Assembly: GCA_002344055.1 (NCBI GenBank) | Contig: DDTH01000007.1 | Coordinates: 45,402-109,401, forward strand | From: Sphingomonadales bacterium UBA2369 | GTDB lineage: Bacteria; Pseudomonadota; Alphaproteobacteria; Sphingomonadales; Sphingomonadaceae | Direction of reading: 5' to 3' | DNA: 64,000 bases | In this document: positions 33,008-40,795 of the stretch, piece after piece | Position numbering within the stretch: position 1 is the first letter of the stretch | Layout of the letters: every line of letters starts with the position of its first letter | The notes under the pieces: generated by a model | What the model was told of the DNA's origin: nothing | The model's database searches: none | The model's input: only the letters and a program-made list of their open reading frames with translations | Translations under genes and position numbers: made by a program

Positions 33008-35371
33008 ATGAGCGACCGCAGTCTCCCCGAGATCAACTGGCGCGTGGTGTTCAACCGCGCCGCCCCGCCGGGCCTCCGGCACTGGGGACGGGTTCGTGCT
33101 GCCCAGCTGAAAGCGCTCGGCCCGGCGCTCGTGATCGCGGGCTGCGGCCTGCTCGTGAACACCCTCTTCACCGTCTATGTCCTGTGGGGCAGCGTCCCGG
33201 TCACGAAGCTGGCCGCCTGGGTGCTGGTGCTGGCGGCGGCCACCTTGTTCGTCACCTATCAGACGCGCCGCCTCGGCAAGCGGGAATTCCACGCCGTCGG
33301 CCGCAAGGCGATCGACCGGGTGGCGCTCTACAGCCTCATGTTCGGCTGCGTCTGGGTCATGCCGATCCGTTACTTCTTCGGTCAGGCCGGACCGTCGGAG
33401 CAGGTGGCCATCGGCGTCATGGCGGCGGTCATGATGGCGGGCGCAGGCTTCGTCTTCGCCTCCATCCCGGCCGCATCGGTCGGCTTCATCACGGTTACCG
33501 GCGTCACCATCACGCACATGCTGAACGCACAGGATTCGGGCGTCATCTTCCTGATCGGCCCGGTCTACATGATGGCGATGTTCGGGTTCGTCTTTGTCAA
33601 CGGCCGCGCCTTCATGCAGCGCACCTGGCTGGACATCGAACTGGAGCAGAAGAGCGAGACGGTCAGCCTGCTGCTGCGCGAATATGAGGCGAGCGACGCC
33701 GACTGGCTGTGGCGCACCAATGGCGGCCTGACCTTCGAGAAGGTGTCGCAGCGCACCGCCCGCGCGCTCGGCCGCACGCCGGAGGGGCTGGCGCGCATGA
33801 CCCTGCGCGAGTTGCTGACCGAAAGCCGCAAGGCCGACCAGACCACGCGCCGCGCGATCGCCGCCGCTCTGGCCTGCGTGAACCGGCGCGAGGCCTTTTC
33901 GGAGCTGCTGCTGCCGATCGAGATCAATGGCGAGGAGCGGATCATCGAGCTGTCGGCGCGGCCGCGCTCCAGCCCGCAGGGACGCTTCGTCGGCTATGAA
34001 GGCGTCGGGTCGGACGTGACGGAGGCGCGCCGCGCCGCGGCCCGCATCACCCACATGGCGCATCACGACGCGCTGACCGGGCTGCCCAACCGCCTGCACG
34101 TGCTGGAAAGCCTCGAGGCGGCGCTCGCTGAGGCACCCAAGCGCGGCGACCGGCCGGCGATCATCCTGATCGATCTGGATCGCTTCAAATCGATCAACGA
34201 CACGCTCGGCCATGTCGCCGGCGACCATCTGCTGAGCGAAGTCGCGCGCTGCCTGGAAAACATCATTTCCGACGAGATGACCGCCGGCCGCCTGGGCGGT
34301 GACGAATTCGCCATCGTCGTGCCTGCGGTCGAGAGCCGCGACGAACTGGAGCAGATGTGCCTGGCGCTGATCGGCGCGCTGCACGGCCCCTTCCACTATC
34401 ACGATCAGCGCCTCGTGGTCGGCGCCAGCATCGGTGTCGCGATCGGGCCGCGCGATGGCGATACGGTCGAGGAACTGGTCCGCAACGCCGATCTGGCGCT
34501 GTACAAAGCCAAGGCCGGCGCGGGGAACGAGACCTGTTTCTACGACCCCGCGATGCACGAATTGTCGGAGGAGCGCCGCCGCATCGAACTGGCGCTGCGC
34601 GACGCGCCGGAGGCCGGCCAGCTGTCGCTCAACTATCAGCCGCTGGTGAACACCCAGACTGGCCAGATCGAGAGTTTCGAGGCTCTGCTGCGCTGGAACC
34701 ATCCGGAGCTGGGCCAGGTCTCGCCCGCCAAATTCATTCCGATCGCCGAGGATACCGGCATGCTCGGCAAGATCGGCGAATGGGTGTTGCGGACGGCCTG
34801 CAAGGAGGCCGCGAACTGGCCGGCCCATGTCGGCGTCGCCGTCAACGTCTCCCCGCGACAGGTACAGGATGCGGGCTTCCTGGTCACCTTGATGTCGGCG
34901 CTCACGCAGGCCGGGCTTGAGCCGCGACGGCTCGAACTGGAAGTCACCGAAAGCGTCTTCCTGGAACTGACCGGCAAGACGCAGAAAATGCTGCAGCAGA
35001 TCCAGAGCCTGGGCGTGAAGCTGGCGATGGACGATTTCGGCACCGGCTATTCTTCGCTCGGCTATCTGCGCCGCGCGGAATTCGACACACTGAAGATCGA
35101 CCAGAGCTTCGTGCAGGCGGTGCGCGAGGACGATCCGGAAAGTACCGCTATCGTCCGCGCCGTCGTCGCACTCGCCGGCAGCCTCGGCATGAAGACGGTC
35201 GCCGAAGGCGTGCAGACCGAAGAGCAATTGGCGATCGTGCGCGAACTCGGCTGCGACAAGATCCAGGGTTATATCTTCTCGCGGCCGGTCGCCGCCGGCA
35301 CCGCGCGCGCCATGCTCGGCGCCGGCCTGACGCCTGATTCCGGCGCCGAACGCTCCGCCGCCGCGGCCTGA
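33008..35371 (+). CDS. membrane GGDEF-EAL c-di-GMP signalling protein
   Basis: About 787 residues from ATG 33008. N-terminal membrane sensor of several helices (about 45-195), a PAS-like region (230-350), GGDEF domain with intact RLGGDEF site and EAL domain with intact ESFEALLRW and DDFGTGYSS. Both the cyclase and phosphodiesterase signatures look complete, so it may do either or be switched. It lies just upstream of tRNA-Trp. Confidence 0.92.
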   Translation: MSDRSLPEINWRVVFNRAAPPGLRHWGRVRAAQLKALGPALVIAGCGLLVNTLFTVYVLWGSVPVTKLAAWVLVLAAATLFVTYQTRRLGKREFHAVGRKAIDRVALYSLMFGCVWVMPIRYFFGQAGPSEQVAIGVMAAVMMAGAGFVFASIPAASVGFITVTGVTITHMLNAQDSGVIFLIGPVYMMAMFGFVFVNGRAFMQRTWLDIELEQKSETVSLLLREYEASDADWLWRTNGGLTFEKVSQRTARALGRTPEGLARMTLRELLTESRKADQTTRRAIAAALACVNRREAFSELLLPIEINGEERIIELSARPRSSPQGRFVGYEGVGSDVTEARRAAARITHMAHHDALTGLPNRLHVLESLEAALAEAPKRGDRPAIILIDLDRFKSINDTLGHVAGDHLLSEVARCLENIISDEMTAGRLGGDEFAIVVPAVESRDELEQMCLALIGALHGPFHYHDQRLVVGASIGVAIGPRDGDTVEELVRNADLALYKAKAGAGNETCFYDPAMHELSEERRRIELALRDAPEAGQLSLNYQPLVNTQTGQIESFEALLRWNHPELGQVSPAKFIPIAEDTGMLGKIGEWVLRTACKEAANWPAHVGVAVNVSPRQVQDAGFLVTLMSALTQAGLEPRRLELEVTESVFLELTGKTQKMLQQIQSLGVKLAMDDFGTGYSSLGYLRRAEFDTLKIDQSFVQAVREDDPESTAIVRAVVALAGSLGMKTVAEGVQTEEQLAIVRELGCDKIQGYIFSRPVAAGTARAMLGAGLTPDSGAERSAAAA

Positions 35372-35418
35372 CCCGCTTGCGAAGCGGCCGATGCGGGGCT
35401 ATCTGCCCGCTCCGGCCT

Positions 35419-35496
35419 AGGAGTGTAGCTCAGTTTGGTTAGAGCATCGGTCTCCAAAACCGAGGGTCGTGGGTTCGAATCCCTCCACTCCTGCCA
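35419..35496 (+). tRNA. tRNA-Trp (CCA)
   Basis: Acceptor AGGAGTG/CACTCCT, anticodon loop CTCCAAA with CCA at 35454-35456, T-loop TTCGAAT and encoded 3' CCA at 35494-35496. It stands upstream of secE, the classical tRNA-Trp-secE-nusG order. Confidence 0.97.
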
Positions 35497-35603
35497 GGCC
35501 CGAGCCAGCGGCGCAGCCGCGATGGCCGCGGGCCAGGCGAACGGCCGGCCAGCGGGTCGGCTTTAGCCGAACCCGTCTGACGTCACGGATTTACTCCGTG
35601 ACG
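35497..35603 (+). repeat. cluster of three hairpins after tRNA-Trp
   Basis: GGCCCG at 35497 pairs with CGGGCC near 35529-35534 around a smaller stem; GGGT/ACCC with GGCT-TT-AGCC lies near 35555-35575; CGTCACGGA-TTTAC-TCCGTGACG is at 35581-35603. They may block 3' processing read-through or end the tRNA transcript. Bases 35604-35749 show nothing clear beyond the secE leader. Confidence 0.45.
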
Positions 35604-35749
35604 GCCCGCCCGGGCCCCTTCCATCTTGCACCCATTGCGCAGCGGCGCTATCTCCCCCACTTCCGCTGACATCGGAAAGCTACAAAGACCGGCCCGCCGG
35701 TCGAGAGCGGCTGCCCGAAAGTCCGTTATGATCGCGAAGGAACAGGCAA

Positions 35750-35947
35750 GTGGCCCGCACGTCCCCCGGTGAATATTTCCGCCAGGTCCGCGCCGAAACC
35801 GCCAAGGTGGTGTGGCCGACCCGCAAGGAGACGATGATGACCGCCGTCATGGTGGTGATCATGACCACGCTGCTCGGCATCTTCTTCTTCGCCGTCGACA
35901 GCGCGTTCAGCGCGCTCGTCAAATTCCTGCTCAGCTTCCTCGGTTAA
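35750..35947 (+). CDS. secE: preprotein translocase SecE
   Basis: 65 residues with one membrane helix, starting with GTG. The conserved VRAETAKVVWPTRKETMMTAVMV segment precedes the helix, as in the short SecE of alphaproteobacteria. It is followed by nusG after 17 bases. Confidence 0.95.
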   Translation: MARTSPGEYFRQVRAETAKVVWPTRKETMMTAVMVVIMTTLLGIFFFAVDSAFSALVKFLLSFLG

Positions 35948-35964
35948 AGGGTCCGACCGCAGCC

Positions 35965-36504
35965 ATGTCCCGCTGGTATATCATCCACGCTTATTCCGGT
36001 TTCGAGAACAAGGTCCGCGATTCGATCGAGGCCGAAGCCGCGCGCATGGGCCTGACGCCGCTCGTCGAGCAGGTCGAGGTTCCGACCGAAAAGGTGACTG
36101 AAGTCCGCCGCGGCAAGAAGGTGACGTCCGATCGTAAGTTCTTCCCGGGCTATGTGCTCGCGAAGCTCAACATGAATGACGACGTCTATCATTTGATCAA
36201 GAACACGCCGAAGGTCACCGGCTTCCTGGGCAGCATGGGCAAGCCGCAGGCGATCAGCGACGCCGAGGCCGCACGCATCCTGAACACCAAGGATGAAGCC
36301 GCCGCCGCCGCGCCGAAGGCCCGGATCAAGGTGGATTACGAGATTGGCGATCAGGTGAAGGTGCTCGAAGGCCCGTTCGCCAGCTTCAACGGCGTCGTCG
36401 AGGAACTCGATTTCGACCGCAGCCGCGTGAAGGTGTCGGTCTCGATCTTCGGCCGCGCCACGCCGGTCGAACTGGAATTCGAGCAGGTCGAACGAATGAA
36501 GTAA
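35965..36504 (+). CDS. nusG: transcription factor NusG
   Basis: 179 residues. NGN domain starts RWYIIHAYSGFENKV and includes KFFPGYVLAKL; the C-terminal KOW domain has VKVLEGPFASFNGVVEELD. It binds RNA polymerase and links to Rho or ribosome. Normally rplK and rplA follow; here a 10.2-kb block intervenes. Confidence 0.97.
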   Translation: MSRWYIIHAYSGFENKVRDSIEAEAARMGLTPLVEQVEVPTEKVTEVRRGKKVTSDRKFFPGYVLAKLNMNDDVYHLIKNTPKVTGFLGSMGKPQAISDAEAARILNTKDEAAAAAPKARIKVDYEIGDQVKVLEGPFASFNGVVEELDFDRSRVKVSVSIFGRATPVELEFEQVERMK

Positions 36505-36592
36505 GCCGGAGCGCCCAAGCGCGGCGAGCAGGCAGCAAAGCGACTGCGAGCAGCGCGAAATGCGCACGACCGGCTGGACGCCCGCTTGCCTA

Positions 36593-36994
36593 TTAGGCGG
36601 CGCCCAGACCCCGCCCCTTCGCGAAGTCGATCCCCAGAGTCAGGCTCTCGGCGATCCGCGCGGCCTTGTCCTGCAGGGCGGCGGCGCTCGCGGCGTCGAA
36701 CAATTCGTCCGTCGTCTCCCGCCACAGGCCGAGCCATCGCTGGAACGAGGCGGCATCGATCCGGTCGGCATGCTTCACATGGGCGGGCAGCGGTCGGCCC
36801 TTGTAACGCCCGCTGGTCAGCATCACCGACGACCAGAAGGCCTGCAGCCGCTCCAGATGCTCGGGGCAGTCGTCGATCGCATCGTTGAACACCGGCCCGA
36901 TCTTCGGATCCTGCCGGACGCGCGAATAAAACAGGTTCACAAGCGCCGCCAGCCGCTCCTCCGTGATGCCTTTGCACGCCTCGGTCTCGCCCAT
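36593..36994 (-). CDS. group III truncated haemoglobin
   Basis: 133 residues from ATG 36994. Group III features: ITEERLAALVNLFYSRVRQDPKIGPVFN, the distal region DCPEHLERLQAFWSSVMLTSGRYKGRPLPAHV with proximal His in HADRIDAASFQRWL. Likely handles NO, O2 or sulfide. Last gene of the ferric-transport cluster on the minus strand. Confidence 0.9.
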   Translation of the reverse strand: MGETEACKGITEERLAALVNLFYSRVRQDPKIGPVFNDAIDDCPEHLERLQAFWSSVMLTSGRYKGRPLPAHVKHADRIDAASFQRWLGLWRETTDELFDAASAAALQDKAARIAESLTLGIDFAKGRGLGAA

Positions 36995-37040
36995 GCGACG
37001 GATATGGGGAGCGATGGCTCGCGCGTCCACGCCGCGGGAC

Positions 37041-38063
37041 TCAGGACCCCGCGAACAGCCTTGCCCTCGCCGGATCGATCCGGACGAAGCCGCGCCCGAT
37101 CGGCGGCGCTCCGCCCGCATGGCGCAGCGACGCCGTCGCGCCTTCGGCTTCCACAATGATTTCGCTGAAGCCACCGCCAAGCCGCGCCGCCGTGACCGTC
37201 ACCGGCGCGCCCGCTTCCGCCAACGCCAGCGCTTCGGGCCGCAGCATCAGCCGGGCCGCGCCATCGGGCAGATCGGCGGGGAGCGAACCGAACGGCGTCT
37301 CCGCTACTCCACCCCTCACCACCGCCGGAACCACGCTGACCTGTCCCAACAGCCGCGCCGCCTCGATCGAGACCGGGCGGGCGTAGCATTCCGCCGGCGT
37401 CCCCGCCTGCAGCACCCGGCCGTCGCGCATCAGCGCCAGTGCGTCCGCCATCAGCATGGCTTCTTCCGGATCGTGGGTGACGATCAGCACCGCCGCGCGC
37501 GTCTCCGCCAATCCGTCCAGCACCTGCCGCCGTACTTCCGCGCGCAGATCGCCGTCGAGGCCGGAGAAAGGCTCGTCCAGCAGCAGCACCGCCGGGTCGC
37601 GCGCCAGCGCCCGGGCGATCGCCACGCGCTGCTGCTCGCCGCCCGACAAGGTGTGCGGCCAGGCTTTGGCGCGGTGGCTCAGCCGGAAACGTTCCAGCAG
37701 AGCCGCGACCCGCTCCGCCCGCTCGGCCCTGGCCAGATGCGCGATGCCGAAGCCGACATTCGCGGTCACGTCGAGATGCGGAAACAGGGCAAAGTCCTGA
37801 AACACCAGGCCGATGTCGCGTTGCTCCGGCGGCACATGGCCAGCTGCGCTCGACAGCAAAGCGCCCGCCATCGCGATCTCGCCCGCATCCGCGGGTTCCA
37901 GTCCGGCGATCAGCCGCAGCAAAGTGCTCTTGCCGCAGCCCGAAGGGCCGAGCAGGCAGGTGATCCGCCCCGGCGCCAGCGCCAGCGACACGTCGTCCAG
38001 CGCGACATGGCGGCTATAGCTCTTGCCCGCATGGGCGATGGTCAGGATCGGGGCGTCGCTCAT
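37041..38063 (-). CDS. ferric ABC transporter ATP-binding protein
   Basis: 340 residues from ATG 38063, preceded by GGAGCAG. Walker A GPSGCGKST, signature LSGGEQQRVAIARAL, Walker B VLLLDEPFSGLD, then a C-terminal TOBE-like regulatory domain as in FbpC. It powers the permease encoded directly upstream. Confidence 0.93.
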   Translation of the reverse strand: MSDAPILTIAHAGKSYSRHVALDDVSLALAPGRITCLLGPSGCGKSTLLRLIAGLEPADAGEIAMAGALLSSAAGHVPPEQRDIGLVFQDFALFPHLDVTANVGFGIAHLARAERAERVAALLERFRLSHRAKAWPHTLSGGEQQRVAIARALARDPAVLLLDEPFSGLDGDLRAEVRRQVLDGLAETRAAVLIVTHDPEEAMLMADALALMRDGRVLQAGTPAECYARPVSIEAARLLGQVSVVPAVVRGGVAETPFGSLPADLPDGAARLMLRPEALALAEAGAPVTVTAARLGGGFSEIIVEAEGATASLRHAGGAPPIGRGFVRIDPARARLFAGS

Positions 38064-38070
38064 CTGCTCC

Positions 38071-39600
38071 TCATGCCGCGCCCGGCCGCGAACGCGCAAT
38101 CTTGCGGGTCAGCCAGATCACAGCCGGCAGCGCCAGCGCGATGATCAACAGGCTCGGCCAGCCCGCCTGCTCCAGCCTTTCGTCCAGCGCATAATTGCTC
38201 GCGATCACCGCGAGCGTATCGAAATTGAACGGCCGCAGGATCAGGGTCGCGGGCAATTCCTTCAAGATGTCGATGAACACCAGCAGACCGGCGGTCAGCA
38301 GCGCCCCGCGCGCGATCGGCAATTGCACGTGCCAGGCCGTCGAAACCGGCCCGCGCCCGAGGCTGCGGCTGGCCCAGATCATGTTCGGCGTCACCTTGGC
38401 GAGGCCGGCATCGACCGGCTCCAGCGCCGCCGCCATCAACCGCGCCGCGTAGGCATAAAGCAGCAGCCCGATCGCCACGGCAAAGCCCGTCGCCCCCGGC
38501 ACGATCCGCCAGATCAGGGCGGCGGGCGCGAGCAGACCGATCGCCATCACCGCGCCCGGCGTCGCATAGCCCAGGCTCGCCACCCGGGCCGCCAGCGGCA
38601 GCTTGGCCGCGCCCAGCGCCAGCGCGGTCGCCAGCGCGACGGTGATCGCCGCCCCCGCCACGCTGAGGATCAGACTATGCTCCGCCGCGTCGAACAGGCG
38701 CACCCAGTCCGGCGACACATTCAGCCCGTTCCAGGCCAGCCAGAAGCAGGGAAGCAACAGGCCAAGGGTCAGCAGGAGCAGACAGAAGGTGACGGCCAGG
38801 ACCGCCTTGACCCCCGTCAGCCGCGTCACCGGCAGCTCCCGCCAGCGGGCGCGATTGGCCTCATAGCCCCTGCCGCGCCGCCCGGCCCGCTCGATCCACA
38901 GCAGCAACGCCGCCGCGCCGAGCAAGGGCAAAGCGAATTGCGCCGCCGAGGCGGTCGAGCCGTAGACCGACCAGGCCCGCACCACGCCGGTGGTCAGCGT
39001 TTGCACGGACAGGAACTGGACCGCGCCATAATCGGCGAGCGTTTCCATGATCGCCAGCGCCGCGCCCGCCGCCAGCGCCGGCCGCGCCAGCGGCAGGGCC
39101 GCGCGCAGGAAGGCCCGCCGCTGCGAGCAGCCAAGCGTTCGCGCCGCCTCCAGCGCCGTCACCGACTGGTTGAGGAAAGCCGCCCGCATGGCGAGATAGA
39201 CATAGGGGTAGAAAGCGCAGGACAGGACGAAGGCGGCGCCCGAAATGGTCCGCATCTCGAACGGCATGTCGAAGCCCAGCGTGCCGCGCATCCAGATGCG
39301 CAAGCCGCCCGCCACGTCGAACAGATCGCCATAGGCATAAGCCAAAGCGAAGGCCGGGGCGGCGAGCGGCAAAGCCAGCGCCCAGGCGAAAATGTCGCGC
39401 CCCGGAAAGCGATGCATCACCACCAGCCAGGCGGCGAGCGTACCGGCGATCGCGGTGATGACGCCGACCAGCAAGGCCAGCCCCGCCGAGGTCAGCGCGT
39501 AGCGGCCCACGTCCGCCGCCGCGATGTCAGCGGTGGCGCCGGAAAAGGCCGCGGCGACGATCCCGGCCAGCGGCAAGGCCGCCGCGATCGCCGCCAGCAA
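38071..39600 (-). CDS. ferric ABC transporter permease
   Basis: About 509 residues with twelve or so membrane segments: a fused two-half permease of the FbpB type. EAA-like loops are visible (EAARTLGCSQRRAFLRAALPLARP). The start is uncertain: TTG 39600 is the best in-frame choice, with no ATG available upstream. It follows fbpA after a strong intercistronic hairpin. Confidence 0.9.
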   Translation of the reverse strand: MLAAIAAALPLAGIVAAAFSGATADIAAADVGRYALTSAGLALLVGVITAIAGTLAAWLVVMHRFPGRDIFAWALALPLAAPAFALAYAYGDLFDVAGGLRIWMRGTLGFDMPFEMRTISGAAFVLSCAFYPYVYLAMRAAFLNQSVTALEAARTLGCSQRRAFLRAALPLARPALAAGAALAIMETLADYGAVQFLSVQTLTTGVVRAWSVYGSTASAAQFALPLLGAAALLLWIERAGRRGRGYEANRARWRELPVTRLTGVKAVLAVTFCLLLLTLGLLLPCFWLAWNGLNVSPDWVRLFDAAEHSLILSVAGAAITVALATALALGAAKLPLAARVASLGYATPGAVMAIGLLAPAALIWRIVPGATGFAVAIGLLLYAYAARLMAAALEPVDAGLAKVTPNMIWASRSLGRGPVSTAWHVQLPIARGALLTAGLLVFIDILKELPATLILRPFNFDTLAVIASNYALDERLEQAGWPSLLIIALALPAVIWLTRKIARSRPGAA

Positions 39601-39624
39601 GGCCAGCCATTGCAGGAGTCCAAA

Positions 39625-39659
39625 GGACCGCCGCCGGGGGACTGATCCGGCGGCGGTCC
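39625..39659 (-). promoter_or_regulatory. intercistronic hairpin between substrate-binding and permease genes
   Basis: Arms 39625-39637 and 39647-39659 are 13-base perfect complements (GGACCGCCGCCGG) with a nine-base loop. Placed between a binding-protein gene and its permease gene, such hairpins usually hold up 3' decay or partly terminate, so the binding protein is made in excess. Confidence 0.6.
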
Positions 39660-39674
39660 AGGCGGGAACTTTAT

Positions 39675-40736
39675 TTATCGCCAGCCGACCCGGCTCATCA
39701 GCGACTGCGCCTCAGGCTGCCGGGCCGCGAAGGCCGCGACCGGCATCGGATGCGCGGTGAAATTGGCATGCGCCGCCACGGGATCCGGCGCGGGCACGTT
39801 GGGCGAGGCAGGATATTCGTTGTTCAGCCGCGAAATGCGCGTCTGCCCATCCGCCGAGGCGAGGAATTCCAGCAGCCGCACCGCATTGTCCCGGTGCGGA
39901 GCCCGCGCCATCACGCCACCGGCGGCGACGTTCACATGGGCGCCCTGCCCGTCCAGGCTCGGGAACGCCAATTTGACCCGCTCGGTCACCGCGCGGTCGT
40001 CCGCATTGTCGCCATTGGCCATGCGGATATAATAATAGGAATTAGTGATCGCGACTTCGCAGACGCCGGCGCCGACGGCGCGGATCTGGTCACGGTCGCC
40101 ACCCTCGGGCGGACGCGCCATATTGGCGACGATGCCGCGCGCCCATTCCTCGGCCCGCTGCGGCCCCCAGGCCTCGATCAGCGCGCCGAGCAGCGACAGA
40201 TTGTAGACGCTGTCGGACGAGCGCACGCACAATTTGCCGCGGAAGCGCGGGCTGGCGAGCTTCTCATAAGTATCGACCTCCTCCGGGCGCACCTTGGCGC
40301 TGTCATAGGCGACGATGCGCGCGCGGCGCACGAAGCCGAACCAGCGATTCTCCGGATCGCGATACTGGGCAGGGATGGCCGTGTTCAGCGCTTCCGACTG
40401 GGTCGGCTGGAACAGATTGGCCTGCTGCGCCCGCCACATCGCGCCCGCATCGGCGGCGACGAACAGGTCGGCGGGGCTGGCCTCGCCTTCGCTCTGGATG
40501 CGCGCGACCAGCTCGTCCGGCCGGCCTTCGATCACGTTGACGCGAATCCCGGTCTCCTCGGTGAACTTCGCCAGCACTTCCTTGTCGCCGTCATAATGGC
40601 GCGCGCTGTAGAGGTTCACTTCCCCGGCGGCGCCACCGGCACCGCCCTCGGCCGACTGATTGGTCTGCGCGCCGCAGGCGGCCAGCATGGCGATGCCCGC
40701 GGCCAGGCCCAGCAAAGAACGTCGATTCATATCCAA
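39675..40736 (-). CDS. ferric ABC transporter substrate-binding protein
   Basis: 353 residues. Lipobox-like LAACG after a hydrophobic leader suggests a membrane-anchored periplasmic protein. Family 1 binding-protein fold of FbpA type: NLYSARHYDGDKEVLAKFTEETGI and AITNSYYYIRMANGD, which includes the Tyr pair used to bind iron. It heads the transporter genes; a Fur-like site is upstream. Confidence 0.9.
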   Translation of the reverse strand: MDMNRRSLLGLAAGIAMLAACGAQTNQSAEGGAGGAAGEVNLYSARHYDGDKEVLAKFTEETGIRVNVIEGRPDELVARIQSEGEASPADLFVAADAGAMWRAQQANLFQPTQSEALNTAIPAQYRDPENRWFGFVRRARIVAYDSAKVRPEEVDTYEKLASPRFRGKLCVRSSDSVYNLSLLGALIEAWGPQRAEEWARGIVANMARPPEGGDRDQIRAVGAGVCEVAITNSYYYIRMANGDNADDRAVTERVKLAFPSLDGQGAHVNVAAGGVMARAPHRDNAVRLLEFLASADGQTRISRLNNEYPASPNVPAPDPVAAHANFTAHPMPVAAFAARQPEAQSLMSRVGWR

Positions 40737-40766
40737 GCGTCTCCTTCGCGGATCGTCCTAGGAATA

Positions 40767-40783
40767 TTGAGAACGGCTCGCAA
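40767..40783 (-). promoter_or_regulatory. possible Fur-type iron box
   Basis: TTGAGA-ACGGC-TCGCAA is a near palindrome (one mismatch) 30 bases upstream of the substrate-binding gene. It resembles alphaproteobacterial Fur sites. This is a resemblance only. Confidence 0.35.
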
Positions 40784-40795
40784 GAGGAGGCTGAC

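Noticed and set aside
32960..35227. Long minus-strand open frame opposite the GGDEF-EAL gene
   Set aside because: Same cause: high GC at third positions keeps the antisense frame open. No start context or motif.
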